Source of the DNA: Clostridia bacterium | Lineage (GTDB): Bacteria > Bacillota > Clostridia > TANB77 > CAG-508 | Length of the DNA stretch: 45,656 nt | Reading direction: 5' to 3' | Assembly (NCBI GenBank): GCA_900754285.1 | Contig: CAAECB010000017.1 | Location: 1 to 45,656, forward strand | In this document: positions 33,995-43,981 of the stretch, one piece after another | Layout: the number at the start of each line of letters is the position of its first letter | Numbering within the stretch: the stretch's first letter is position 1 | Program-made: the position numbers and the translations under genes | Notes under the pieces: generated by a model | Told to the model about the DNA's origin: nothing | Seen by the model: only the letters and a program-made list of their open reading frames with translations | Databases searched by the model: none

Positions 33995-34987
33995 ATGGAA
34001 GAAACAATAGATGTACTATTAGCGACATATAATGGCGAAAAATACTTAGCAGAACAAATAGAAAGTATATTGAATCAAACATATAAAAATATAAGAATTT
34101 TAATATCAGATGATTGCTCTAAAGATAATACTAGAGAAATTATAAAAGAATATCAAAAAAAAGATTCAAGAATACATGCATATTTTCAAGAGAACAATTT
34201 AGGATATATAAAAAATTTTGAATTTTTAATAAAACAAGTAGAAAGTAATATGTTTATGCTTTCAGACCAAGATGATGTGTGGTTACCAGAAAAAATAGAG
34301 AAATCAGCTGAATTAATGAAAAGGGAAAATGCAGATTTAGTTTTTGGAGACTTAGAAATTGTAGACCAAAATTTAAAAACTATAAATCCATCTTTTAATG
34401 AATATATGTTATTAAAAAGGAAAATAAATAAATGTATAAAAAATTATAAAGTAAATTATCTTTACAATTGTGTAACAGGATGTACAACATTAATAAAAAG
34501 CAAATGGATAGAAAGAATTTTGCCAATTCCATCAAACTCAAAATATGTACCACATGATTATTGGATTGGAATAATGATAGCCTTAGAAGGAAAATTAGCA
34601 TATGTAGAAAAGCCATATATTAAATATAGACAACATGGAAATAATCAAATAGGAACAGATAAAATATCACATGGATTTACTAAATTAGAAGATGTGAGAA
34701 ATTTATTTATTAATGTCAAATTAGGAGTATTTGGAACATTTGTAGAAAATAATAGCAGATTTTTAGGACCAGTGCAAGACTTGAATTTAAAAGCATTAAG
34801 ATATTATAAAATGTTGCAAAAAAAGAAAAATTTTAATTTTAAAGATTGGAAAATATTCCATCAATTATATAAAACAGAAACTTTTAGGTATTATATAGAA
34901 AATTTTATAATATTAAATTTACCGTTTATTGGAAAAATACTTTTTAAAATTAGACATTGTATTTTAAAAATATTAGGAAAAAGATAG
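33995..34987 (+). CDS. GT2 glycosyltransferase
   Basis: The 330-aa GT-A fold paralogue of the 29757 protein has IDVLLATYN, ISDDCS at 37-42 and metal motif DQDD at 91-94 in SDQDDVWLPEKI. The C-terminal part is Lys/Phe-rich and hydrophobic, ending in a basic tail, suggesting membrane contact. It is inserted between the exporter permease and ATPase genes. The acceptor and sugar cannot be told from sequence. Confidence 0.9.
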   Translation: MEETIDVLLATYNGEKYLAEQIESILNQTYKNIRILISDDCSKDNTREIIKEYQKKDSRIHAYFQENNLGYIKNFEFLIKQVESNMFMLSDQDDVWLPEKIEKSAELMKRENADLVFGDLEIVDQNLKTINPSFNEYMLLKRKINKCIKNYKVNYLYNCVTGCTTLIKSKWIERILPIPSNSKYVPHDYWIGIMIALEGKLAYVEKPYIKYRQHGNNQIGTDKISHGFTKLEDVRNLFINVKLGVFGTFVENNSRFLGPVQDLNLKALRYYKMLQKKKNFNFKDWKIFHQLYKTETFRYYIENFIILNLPFIGKILFKIRHCILKILGKR

Positions 34988-35010
34988 CTTTAGAAAGGAA
35001 AATGATGTAA

Positions 35011-36339
35011 ATGAAAAACGAAAAAAAATTAGATTCTGATATTTCAATAAAAATAGAAAATCTTTGCAAAAATTATAAAATGTTTGCAAGAAAAAAAGAT
35101 AGAATGTTAGAAACAATGTTTCCAATGGTAGAAAAACATGGAGTTTTTAAAGCTATGGAAAATCTAAATCTAGAAGTAAAAAAAGGAGAAGTATTAGGAG
35201 TATTAGGAAAAAATGGAGCAGGAAAATCAACACTATTAAAAATGATTACAGGTGTAGTTACTCCAACTTCTGGAACCATTCAATTAAATGGGAAAATAAG
35301 TTCTTTACTAGAATTAGGTACAGCATTTAATCCAGAATTAACAGGAATAGAAAACATATATCAACATGGACAAGTAATGGGACTAACACCAGAACAAATA
35401 GAAGAAAAGAAACCAGAAATTATTGAATTTGCTGATATTGGAGACCATTTATATCAACCAGTAAAAACATATTCTTCTGGAATGTTTGCAAGACTAGCAT
35501 TTGCTTGTGCAATAAATGTTGACCCAGATATATTAATAGTAGATGAAGTATTATCAGTAGGAGATATGGCGTTTCAGTTAAAATGTTTTAAAAAATTTGA
35601 ACAATTCAAAGAAAAAGGAAAAACAATACTTTTTGTAACACATAATATATCAGATGTACTTAGAAATTGTACAAGAACAATAATAATTGATTCAGGAAAA
35701 AAGATTTTTGATGGTAGTGTGAAAGATGGAGTAGAAAGATACAAAAAAATAATTGTAGGGCTAAATCCAGAAGAAAGTCAAGAAATGACTGATGAACAAA
35801 TATTATCAAAAAATAAAAATATAGAAGAAAATCAAGAAAAAACTTCTAAAGAAAATGAAGAATGGAAAACACATTTTACACAAAATCCAAATATAGTTGA
35901 TTATGGAAATGGAAAAGCTGAAGTTATAGATTATGGCATTTTTGATGTAAACGGAAATTATGCAATGGCAATAGAAAATGACAAAGAAATTATCTTGAAA
36001 TCAAAAATAAGATTTAATGAAGATGTAAAAGACCCAATATTTACAATGACTTTAAAAGATTTTAAAGGATTAGAAATATGTGGTACAAATACATTGATAG
36101 AAAAAGTTATTACAGGAAATTATAAAAAAGGTGATGTTATAATAGCTGAATTTAGGCAAATTTTAAATGTAGCACCAGGGAAATATACATTATCTTTTAG
36201 CTGTACACATTTTGACCATAAAGGCGAATTAGAAGTATTAAATAGAAAATATGATGCATTATTAGTAGAAGTTTTATCTATGAAAAATACAGTAGGACTA
36301 ATGAACCTAGAATCAAAAATAACAATAACAAGAATCTAA
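35011..36339 (+). CDS. Polysaccharide ABC exporter ATPase with Wzt-like C-terminal domain
   Basis: The 442-aa protein has Walker A GKNGAGKST (66-74), signature YSSGM (154-158), Walker B DILIVDE (173-179) and the H-loop THNIS. Residues about 290-442 form an additional beta-rich domain (NGKAEVIDYGIFDVNGNYA...) like the Wzt carbohydrate-binding domain, which in O9a-type exporters recognises the finished glycan end. So export here is probably coupled to chain termination. Between the SD AGAAAGGA and ATG 35011 lies an in-frame ATG ATG TAA. Confidence 0.92.
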   Translation: MKNEKKLDSDISIKIENLCKNYKMFARKKDRMLETMFPMVEKHGVFKAMENLNLEVKKGEVLGVLGKNGAGKSTLLKMITGVVTPTSGTIQLNGKISSLLELGTAFNPELTGIENIYQHGQVMGLTPEQIEEKKPEIIEFADIGDHLYQPVKTYSSGMFARLAFACAINVDPDILIVDEVLSVGDMAFQLKCFKKFEQFKEKGKTILFVTHNISDVLRNCTRTIIIDSGKKIFDGSVKDGVERYKKIIVGLNPEESQEMTDEQILSKNKNIEENQEKTSKENEEWKTHFTQNPNIVDYGNGKAEVIDYGIFDVNGNYAMAIENDKEIILKSKIRFNEDVKDPIFTMTLKDFKGLEICGTNTLIEKVITGNYKKGDVIIAEFRQILNVAPGKYTLSFSCTHFDHKGELEVLNRKYDALLVEVLSMKNTVGLMNLESKITITRI

Positions 36340-36377
36340 TTAAAGAGCTTTAAAGCATGAAAGGAATGTGGTTTTAA

Positions 36378-37304
36378 ATGGACAAAAAAGCCATGATTAA
36401 TATAAAACAGCATAAAAGAAAAATACAATTAACTAGTATAGGACTAATATTATTACTAGTATTAGCATTAACATTTACTATAATAGGAACAAAATACACA
36501 CCAACTATAGAATTAACTCAATTACAAAATAATAGTAATAGTCAAATGATGGGATATTTTATAAAATGTGATGACAAAAATATAGTAGTAGATGGAGGAA
36601 CAAAAGAAGACAGCAACAATTTACAACAATACATAAAAGATGCTGGAGGGACTGTAAATGCGTGGTTTATAACACATCCACATAAAGATCATGCAGGAGC
36701 AATAATAGATATAATAGAAAATACAGATATAAAAATTGAACATATATATGTCAGCTTAAATGACATTGAATGGTATCAAGAATATGAACCTCAAAGAGCA
36801 GAAGAAGCAATAAATCTAAAAAACGCCTTAGAAAATGAAAGAGTAAAAAATGTAGTTACAGAAGTAGAGCTAAATCAAAATATAGAAATAGGAAAAGCAA
36901 AATGTGAAATATTAGGAACAAAAAATCCAGAAATAACAACAAATGCAATAAACAATTCTAGTATGGTAATAAAAATGTATTTAGAAAGAAAAACAGTACT
37001 ATTTTTAGGAGATACAGGAGCAGAAAGCAGTAAAAAACTAATAAAAAATGAAAGTGAAAAATTAGAATCAGATATAGTACAAATGGCACATCATGGACAA
37101 AATGGTGCAACAGAAGAATTATACAAACTAATAAAACCTAAAATTTGTTTATGGCCTACTCCTGAATGGCTTTGGAATAATGACAAAGGAGAAGGAGAAG
37201 ATTCAGGAAATTGGAAAACAAAAGAAACTAGAAAATGGATGGAAGAATTAAATGTTAAACAAAACATAATAGAAAAAGATGGTAATCAAACAATAGTAAT
37301 ATAA
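36378..37304 (+). CDS. Membrane-anchored MBL-fold metallohydrolase (ComEC-like)
   Basis: The 308-aa protein has an N-terminal membrane helix (about 18-36), then a metallo-beta-lactamase fold: THPHKDHAG with HxHxDH at 100-105, LGDTGAES and MAHHGQNG. It resembles the hydrolase half of ComEC-type proteins without the channel. The substrate is unknown; the active site would lie outside the cell. The SD AAGGA is followed by ATG TGG TTT TAA directly abutting the true ATG 36378. Confidence 0.85.
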   Translation: MDKKAMINIKQHKRKIQLTSIGLILLLVLALTFTIIGTKYTPTIELTQLQNNSNSQMMGYFIKCDDKNIVVDGGTKEDSNNLQQYIKDAGGTVNAWFITHPHKDHAGAIIDIIENTDIKIEHIYVSLNDIEWYQEYEPQRAEEAINLKNALENERVKNVVTEVELNQNIEIGKAKCEILGTKNPEITTNAINNSSMVIKMYLERKTVLFLGDTGAESSKKLIKNESEKLESDIVQMAHHGQNGATEELYKLIKPKICLWPTPEWLWNNDKGEGEDSGNWKTKETRKWMEELNVKQNIIEKDGNQTIVI

Positions 37305-37318
37305 TAGGAGGGCTATTT

Positions 37319-38923
37319 TTGGAAAAGTCAAAGATTAATAAAGAATTAGAATTTATTAAAGAAAACTTAATAAATTGGTATCAATTCAATAAAGAATCAG
37401 AAATATTAGAAATTACTTTAGATACTGAAACAAAAATTACAGAATATTTAAAAGAAAATGTAACACATGTAAATAAAGTTGATATTGCAACAGAACTAGA
37501 TGAAAATATAGGAAAATTTGATTATATAATAATTCATAATTTTTATAATATAAATAGAAAAAATATAAATTTAGAAAAAATTTTACAATATGCACAATCA
37601 CATAAAAAAGATAAAGGAACAATACTTATTTCTATAAAAAATAAGTTAGGTATAGAAAGCATGAATTGCATAGATGTAGAAGAGGAGCAAAATATTGAAA
37701 ATCAAAATATATATTCAAAAAAAGAAATTGAAAAAATATTAGCAAATAATCAAATTAAAAATTATAAATTTTATTACTTATTACCAAACGAGAATTACCC
37801 AAATATAATATTTACAGATGAACACTTACCAAGTCAAGAAGGAATACTAAGAGATTTAACTTTATATAATAAAGATATTTTAGTAAAAGAAGATGAAAGA
37901 GAAATATATAGAAGAATTTTAAATGAAGATATAAATCTATTTAAAATATTTGCAAATTCATTTTTAATAGAAATATCAGATGAATCAATAAAAAATGATA
38001 TTGTATATGTAACATTTGGTAATTCAAGAAAAGAAAAATATAGATTAAAAACTGTAATGAGAAAAAGCGATGTATACAAAGAAGCAGTAACTAAAAAAGC
38101 TAAAGAACATATTAAAGAAATTAAAAACAATATAGAAATATTAGAAAATTCAAAAATTAATATGTTAGACTTTTATAAAAATGGATGTATATATAGTAAA
38201 CTAATAACAGAAAAGCAATCATTTGACAAAGAACTGATAAAAGAAGCAAAAAACAATGGAACAGAAAGCATAATAGAACCAATAAGAAAATTCAAAGAGG
38301 AATTAGAAAACAAATTAGAAATTAGTGAAGAAATAGAAAATACAGTATTTGAAAAATATAAAATAGAATGTAGTAAAGAAATAAAAGATAAATTACATTT
38401 TGTAAAAGATGGAATATTTGATTTGATTTTTCAAAATTGTTTTGTACTAGATAATAAATTTAATTTTTATGACCAAGAATGGAAACAATCTAATATACCA
38501 TTAGAATTTATAATATATAGAGCTATATATTATTTAGGAAATTCTAATAGCAAAATAGATACAAATATGTTATATAATGCATTTGAATTAAATGACTTTA
38601 TACAAAGTTTTGAACAATTAGAAATTGCATTACAAGAAGAAATAAAAGATGAAACTATTTGGAATATACACAGACAAGAATATTTGCATACTAGAACTGT
38701 ATATGATACAATGGTTCATTATAGAAATTTACATGCAGAGATTCAAAAAGATTATCAGAAACTGGAAGAAAAAAATAAAGAAATAGAAGCCAAAAATATG
38801 GAAAAAGATATACAAATTAAGGAATTACAAGATAAAATAAATTATATGGAGAATTCGAGAAGTTGGAAGATCACAAAGCCACTTAGAAAACTACGAGAAG
38901 GGAAGAAAAAGAATGAAAAATAA
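37319..38923 (+). CDS. Methyltransferase-like protein with C-terminal coiled coil
   Basis: The 534-aa protein starts at TTG 37319, 6 bases behind AGGAGGG. Residues about 40-110 have the rhythm of a class I methyltransferase core (DIATELDENIGKFDYIIIHNF...GTILISI), but the glycine-rich SAM loop is not evident, so the site may be degenerate. A central module with NCFVLDNKFNFYDQEW (about 372-388) is seen in methyltransferases of rhamnan and O-antigen clusters. The C-terminal about 50 residues form a coiled coil ending in ENSRSWKITKPLRKLR, a tail shared with glycan-assembly enzymes and probably for docking or membrane contact. The last 11 bases overlap the next gene. It could cap the chain recognised by the Wzt-like ATPase; this is inferred. 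Confidence 0.7.
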   Translation: MEKSKINKELEFIKENLINWYQFNKESEILEITLDTETKITEYLKENVTHVNKVDIATELDENIGKFDYIIIHNFYNINRKNINLEKILQYAQSHKKDKGTILISIKNKLGIESMNCIDVEEEQNIENQNIYSKKEIEKILANNQIKNYKFYYLLPNENYPNIIFTDEHLPSQEGILRDLTLYNKDILVKEDEREIYRRILNEDINLFKIFANSFLIEISDESIKNDIVYVTFGNSRKEKYRLKTVMRKSDVYKEAVTKKAKEHIKEIKNNIEILENSKINMLDFYKNGCIYSKLITEKQSFDKELIKEAKNNGTESIIEPIRKFKEELENKLEISEEIENTVFEKYKIECSKEIKDKLHFVKDGIFDLIFQNCFVLDNKFNFYDQEWKQSNIPLEFIIYRAIYYLGNSNSKIDTNMLYNAFELNDFIQSFEQLEIALQEEIKDETIWNIHRQEYLHTRTVYDTMVHYRNLHAEIQKDYQKLEEKNKEIEAKNMEKDIQIKELQDKINYMENSRSWKITKPLRKLREGKKKNEK

Positions 38924-40814
38924 AAGAATAAGAGACATACTATTTCCAGAAGGAGGAAAAATAAGAAGCTGGTTACGAACACTAAATAGGTTTGTCCATA
39001 GCATATTTAGTCTAAAATATATAAAAGAACAAATCCAAAGCATAAAAAAAGTTGGATGGAAAGCAACATATCGTGAAATGAAAAGATACATGGTAATGGG
39101 AACATTAGCAGAGCCAGAAAATATATACGAAAAATGGATTGAATTAAATGAACCAAAAGAAGAAGATTTACAAAAACAAAGAGAAACAAAATTTGAAAAA
39201 CAACCTAAAATTAGTATAATAATACCAATGTATCATACACCAATAAAGTTTTTTGAAGAATTAGTAGATTCTTTAATAGGACAAACATATTCAAACTGGG
39301 AGTTATGTTTAGCAGATGGAAGTGAAGAAGAAGATAACAATTTAAAACCAATATATAGTAAAGACAGCAGAATAAAATACAAATTTATTGGCGAAAACAA
39401 AGGAATTGCAGGAAATACAAATGCAGCATTAGAATTAGCAACAGGTGATTATATTGGTCTATTAGATCATGATGACATTTTACCAGTATTTTCTTTATAT
39501 GAAGTTGTAAAAGCAATAAACAACCATCCAGAAGCAGATTTCATCTATTCAGATGAAGATAAATTTGAAGAATTAGGTGGAAAAAGATATGATCCATATT
39601 TTAAATCAGATTTTGGACCAGACACATTAAGAGCTAATAATTTCATTTGCCATTTTAGTATATTCCGTAAAGATTTAATGGAAAAATTGGAAGGTTTCAG
39701 AAGTGAATTTGATGGAGCACAAGATTATGATATAATTTTAAGAATGAGTGAAAATGCACAACATATTTTACATATACCAAAAATTTTATATCATTGGAGA
39801 GTACATGAATTATCAACAGCAAAAGCAGGAGCACATGCAAAACCATATGCTTATGAAGCAGGAAAAAAAGCAGTACAAGCACATATTGACAGGTTAGGAC
39901 TAAAAGGAACTGTAGAACAAGGAAAAACTATAGGAACATATAAAGTAAATTATGATATTATAGGAAATCCAAAAGTATCAATTCTTATACCAAATAAAGA
40001 TTACATAGGAACATTAAAAGTATGTTTAAAATCATTAAAGAAAACAACATATAAAAACTATGAAATAATAATAATAGAAAATAATAGTACAGAAAAAGAA
40101 ACATTTGAATATTACGAAAAAATAGATGGAAAAGATAATATAAAAGTTGTATATTATCCAGAAAAAGTATTTAATTATTCAGCAATTATTAATTTTGGAG
40201 TAAGAAATTCAACAGGTGATTATATAATTCAATTAAATAATGATACAGAACTATTAACTCCAGATTGGTTGCAAGAAATGTTAGGATTTGCACAAAGAGA
40301 AGATGTAGGAGCTGTTGGAGTAAAAATGTATTATCCAGACAAAACAATACAACATGCAGGAATAATTGTAGGAATAGGTGGAGTAGCAGGACATGTATTT
40401 AAAAATATACCATATAATATGCATGGATATTTCTCAAAAGATGCAATGATACAAAACTTAAGTGCAGTTACAGCAGCATGTATAATGACACCTAGAAGTA
40501 TTTATGATGATGTAGGATTTATGGATGAAAAATTCCAAGTTGCATTTAATGATGTTGATTTTTGCTTAAAAATACGCAAATTAGGAAAGTTAATTGTATA
40601 TAATCCATATGTAGAATTTTTACATTATGAATCTAAGAGTAGAGGATATGAGGACACAGTAGAAAAACAACAAAGATTTAAAGGTGAAATAGATTATTTC
40701 TATGAAAAATGGCAAGGATTTTTAGATGAAGGAGATCCATATTATAATATAAACTTAAGATTAGACAATGACCAATGCGCTATAAAAGAAGAAGTAGTAA
40801 AATATAAAGAATAA
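38913..40814 (+). CDS. Double-domain GT2 glycosyltransferase
   Basis: The 633-aa protein has a basic, partly amphipathic N terminus (1-95), then two GT-A domains. Domain 1 (about 98-300): KISIIIPMYHTP, ADGSEE, DHDD at 185-188. Domain 2 (about 352-620): KVSILIPNKD, IENNSTE, NNDTE at 442-446, and DVDFCLK. Such tandem GT2 enzymes build rhamnose-glucose-type chains with two alternating linkages. It overlaps the coiled-coil protein gene, implying coupled translation and probably a complex. Confidence 0.92.
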   Translation: MKNKRIRDILFPEGGKIRSWLRTLNRFVHSIFSLKYIKEQIQSIKKVGWKATYREMKRYMVMGTLAEPENIYEKWIELNEPKEEDLQKQRETKFEKQPKISIIIPMYHTPIKFFEELVDSLIGQTYSNWELCLADGSEEEDNNLKPIYSKDSRIKYKFIGENKGIAGNTNAALELATGDYIGLLDHDDILPVFSLYEVVKAINNHPEADFIYSDEDKFEELGGKRYDPYFKSDFGPDTLRANNFICHFSIFRKDLMEKLEGFRSEFDGAQDYDIILRMSENAQHILHIPKILYHWRVHELSTAKAGAHAKPYAYEAGKKAVQAHIDRLGLKGTVEQGKTIGTYKVNYDIIGNPKVSILIPNKDYIGTLKVCLKSLKKTTYKNYEIIIIENNSTEKETFEYYEKIDGKDNIKVVYYPEKVFNYSAIINFGVRNSTGDYIIQLNNDTELLTPDWLQEMLGFAQREDVGAVGVKMYYPDKTIQHAGIIVGIGGVAGHVFKNIPYNMHGYFSKDAMIQNLSAVTAACIMTPRSIYDDVGFMDEKFQVAFNDVDFCLKIRKLGKLIVYNPYVEFLHYESKSRGYEDTVEKQQRFKGEIDYFYEKWQGFLDEGDPYYNINLRLDNDQCAIKEEVVKYKE

Positions 40815-40835
40815 TCAATAGTTGGAGGTATTATC

Positions 40836-42440
40836 GTGAAAAAATATGCAAATAAAATTGCAACGGTTCTATTATTAATATTTATAGCTGTAACAATTTA
40901 TTTAATATCAAGTACATATATGATGGCACCAGATGAATATAATTATAGCCATATATCATGGACAGACACAAAATTAAATAGTTTTAGTGATATAATAACT
41001 TCAGAGATGAGTATGTATCAACAATGGACAGGAAGAATACCTGTCCATACAATAATACAAAGTATGTTATATTTAGGAGCATGGATTTATCAAATAATTA
41101 ATCCAATTATGTTTATAGCATTTATATTATTACTAGGAAATATCATATTTAGTAAACCAAACTATTTTAAAGTAGTATTAGCAACATTTCTAATTATTTT
41201 TGAGATTTTAGGATTAGGGGAAAAATTCATTTGGATGTCAGGTAGTGTAAATTATTTGTGGACAACCACAATGATGTTAATTCTTATGTGTTACTATTAT
41301 GCAATATTTGAAAAAGATAAAAAATTAAACTTTATACAAATATTATTTTTTTGGATAGTTTCATTTTTAGCAGGATGGTCTCAAGAAAATGTAGTATTTA
41401 TTTTAGGAAGCTTTATAATAGTAATAGGAATTAAAAACTTCAAAAAGTTTTTGAAAATGAATAACAAACAAAAAGCTTATATTATTTTAAGTATTTTATT
41501 ATTTGGAATAGGAGTAATATTACTAATTTTTGCACCAGGTAATTTCAAAAGAATGAATACAACAGAAAGTAAATTACAAATAACAAATATAATACAAAAC
41601 TTTAAATTAATAGGAAATCTAATAGGAATATATATAATTTCACTATTTGGATTAGTATTTACTAATGGAAGCAAAGAAAACATAAAAAAAGAAGAAAAAA
41701 GCCAAATTTGGAAAAATCAAATATTATTTATATTACCAATGTTTATAGGATTATTACCTATGGTAATAATTGCAGAATTTCCAGTAAGAGCTATGTTACC
41801 ATATGAAGCAATGATAATAGTATTAACTGTATCAAATGCACAATACATAGTAAAAAAATTAGAAATAAGAAAAATAAGAATTATTTTAAGTGTGTTACTT
41901 ACATTTGCAGTTGGGTATGAATTATGTACAAATGTAATTGTAGCACAAAAATATATGAAGCCATATAAAGAAGATATACAAAATAGAGTGCAAATAGCTC
42001 AAAATGCTGGAGAAAAAGAAGTAATATTGCCAAAATTCACACAAGAGTCACTAGTAGCAAGTAAAAAAATAAATTTACTAGTAGATTTTTCTCCAAAAAC
42101 TATAAGAACAAATATTATAAATACATATATGTCAATATATTACGGATTTGATTCAATAGAAGCAATTAGTGATGATGAAGTTCTAGTAAAAGTTTATTTT
42201 AATAAACAAGTACCAAATATTGCTTATGCAATGGTTGACACAAATGGACAAGAAATCAGAAAAAGTATAGTAGAAGATGCAAATGAAACAACAAATTTAG
42301 TAACATTTATAATGTTAAAATCTGAAAAAGATTTAGTTAAACTTGAATTACCAGAAGAAATAAAATCAAATATAACTAATATAAGGTTAGATACAATAGA
42401 AGGAAAAGAAAATATTGAAATTGAAAAAATTATAAAATAA
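40836..42440 (+). CDS. Polytopic membrane protein, GT-C/DUF6056-like
   Basis: The 534-aa protein starts at GTG 40836 behind TTGGAGGT. There are about ten membrane helices over residues 8-380, with an early extracellular APDEYNYSHISW loop (acidic residues typical of GT-C active sites) and WMSGSVNYLW, then a soluble C-terminal domain (about 390-534). It resembles DUF6056 proteins found in surface-polysaccharide clusters. It would add a lipid-linked sugar on the outer side, but the exact activity is unknown. Confidence 0.75.
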   Translation: MKKYANKIATVLLLIFIAVTIYLISSTYMMAPDEYNYSHISWTDTKLNSFSDIITSEMSMYQQWTGRIPVHTIIQSMLYLGAWIYQIINPIMFIAFILLLGNIIFSKPNYFKVVLATFLIIFEILGLGEKFIWMSGSVNYLWTTTMMLILMCYYYAIFEKDKKLNFIQILFFWIVSFLAGWSQENVVFILGSFIIVIGIKNFKKFLKMNNKQKAYIILSILLFGIGVILLIFAPGNFKRMNTTESKLQITNIIQNFKLIGNLIGIYIISLFGLVFTNGSKENIKKEEKSQIWKNQILFILPMFIGLLPMVIIAEFPVRAMLPYEAMIIVLTVSNAQYIVKKLEIRKIRIILSVLLTFAVGYELCTNVIVAQKYMKPYKEDIQNRVQIAQNAGEKEVILPKFTQESLVASKKINLLVDFSPKTIRTNIINTYMSIYYGFDSIEAISDDEVLVKVYFNKQVPNIAYAMVDTNGQEIRKSIVEDANETTNLVTFIMLKSEKDLVKLELPEEIKSNITNIRLDTIEGKENIEIEKIIK

Positions 42441-42463
42441 ACTTGAAGGAAGGATATAGTAAA

Positions 42464-43408
42464 ATGGATAAAATATCAGTAATTGTATCATGTTATAATG
42501 AACAAGAAAGTTTACCTTTATTTTATAAAGAAATGGAAAGAGTAAGAAAACAAGATTTTGAAGGAATTGATTTTGAATATATATTTGTAAATGATGGTTC
42601 AAAAGACAAAACATTAGAAGAAATAAAGAAATTAAAAGAACTAGATAATAAAGTAAGATATGTATCATTTTCTAGAAATTTTGGAAAAGAAGCTGCAATG
42701 CTAGCAGGACTTGATTATTCAACAGGTGACTATATCACATTAATGGATGCAGATTTACAAGATCCACCATCATTACTAAGAAAAATGTATGATGCAATAA
42801 AAAATGAAGGATATGACTGTGTTGGAACAAGACGTGTAACTAGAAAAGGTGAACCACCTATTAGAAGTTTTTTTGCAAGAATGTTTTATAAAATAATAAA
42901 CAAAATGTCAAAAGTTGAAATGGTAGATGGAGCAAGAGATTACAGATTAATGACAAGACAAATGGTTGATAGCATTATTTCTATAAGAGAATATAATAGA
43001 TATTCTAAAGGTTTATTTAGTTTTGTTGGTTTTAAAACAAAATGGATAGAGTATGAAAATGTAGAAAGAGTAGCAGGAGAAACTAAATGGTCTTTCTGGA
43101 AATTGTTTAAATATGCATTAGAAGGTATTACAGCTTTTTCTACAACACCACTTATTTTTTCATCTGTATTAGGCTTATTGTTTTGCTTAGTATCATTTAT
43201 TATGATTATATTTATAGTTGCAAGAACATTAACATATGGAGATCCAACTAGTGGGTGGCCTTCTATGGTTTGCATTATATTTTTTGTTAGTGGAATTCAA
43301 TTGTTTTCACTTGGAATTATTGGACAGTATTTATCAAAGGCTTATTTAGAAGTTAAGCATAGACCTATTTATATTATTAAAGAAACAGACGAACAAGTTG
43401 GAAAATAA
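42464..43408 (+). CDS. GtrB/DPM1-type polyprenyl-phosphate glycosyltransferase
   Basis: The frame opens at TTG 42443, but ATG 42464, 9 bases behind GAAGGAAGGA, starts the family's ISVIVSCYNE, giving 314 aa. GT2 domain with VNDGSKDKT (42-50) and DADLQDPP (95-102), and two C-terminal membrane helices (about 225-250 and 265-290). It loads a sugar on undecaprenyl phosphate at the inner face. The GtrA-like protein downstream is the usual flippase partner. The stop codon lies within palindrome copy 3. Confidence 0.93.
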   Translation: MDKISVIVSCYNEQESLPLFYKEMERVRKQDFEGIDFEYIFVNDGSKDKTLEEIKKLKELDNKVRYVSFSRNFGKEAAMLAGLDYSTGDYITLMDADLQDPPSLLRKMYDAIKNEGYDCVGTRRVTRKGEPPIRSFFARMFYKIINKMSKVEMVDGARDYRLMTRQMVDSIISIREYNRYSKGLFSFVGFKTKWIEYENVERVAGETKWSFWKLFKYALEGITAFSTTPLIFSSVLGLLFCLVSFIMIIFIVARTLTYGDPTSGWPSMVCIIFFVSGIQLFSLGIIGQYLSKAYLEVKHRPIYIIKETDEQVGK

Positions 43409-43517
43409 TTACAATTTTGGCTGCATCAAACTGCATTTAAAATTCAATCAACGTACAATCGTACGCCTCATGAATTTTAAACTTGTTTTCTTTGCCAAAA
43501 TTTAATTCTTTTCCAAC
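43397..43517 (+). repeat. Intergenic palindrome, full copy 3 (type B)
   Basis: 121 bp with GTTGGAAAATAATT at the left and AATTCTTTTCCAAC at the right. Inner arms are TTTAAAATTC/GAATTTTAAA and CGTAC/GTACG. The first 12 bases encode the last residues and stop of the preceding glycosyltransferase (Val-Gly-Lys-stop). Confidence 0.88.
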
Positions 43518-43552
43518 TAAGAGATAAGAGATAAGAGAAAGGAAACAATGAA

Positions 43553-43981
43553 ATGGAGAAAATAAAAGAACTATACAATAAATATAAAGAAATATTAATG
43601 TATCTAATTTTTGGAGTATTAACAACAGTAGTTAATATAGTAAGTTATTTTTTACTAGCCAGAATTTTACATATAGATACTGTAGTAAGTACAGTAATAG
43701 CATTAATATTGTCAATTCTATTTGCATATATAACAAACAAAATATTTGTATTTGAAAGTAAAACTAATACAGCAAAAGAATTATTAAAAGAAATTATATC
43801 TTTCTTTGGATGCAGAGCATTTACAGGAATTTTAGATGTCGCATTTATGTATATAACAGTTGAGGTATTTAATTTAAATGATATGATTATGAAAATAATT
43901 TCAAATATTGTTGTTATTATAGTAAATTATATTTTTAGTAAATTAATTATATTTAAAAAAGACAAAAGAAAGGCAGAATAA
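43553..43981 (+). CDS. GtrA-family membrane protein
   Basis: The 142-aa protein has four membrane helices (about 13-35, 42-62, 83-103 and 110-130) and the family's LIFGVLTTVVNIVSYFLL and NKIFVFES segments. GtrA proteins are thought to flip undecaprenyl-phosphate sugars to the outer face. It is paired with the GtrB-like gene upstream and overlaps by 1 base the membrane glycosyltransferase downstream, the classical gtrA-gtrB-gtr trio in altered order. Confidence 0.92.
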   Translation: MEKIKELYNKYKEILMYLIFGVLTTVVNIVSYFLLARILHIDTVVSTVIALILSILFAYITNKIFVFESKTNTAKELLKEIISFFGCRAFTGILDVAFMYITVEVFNLNDMIMKIISNIVVIIVNYIFSKLIIFKKDKRKAE

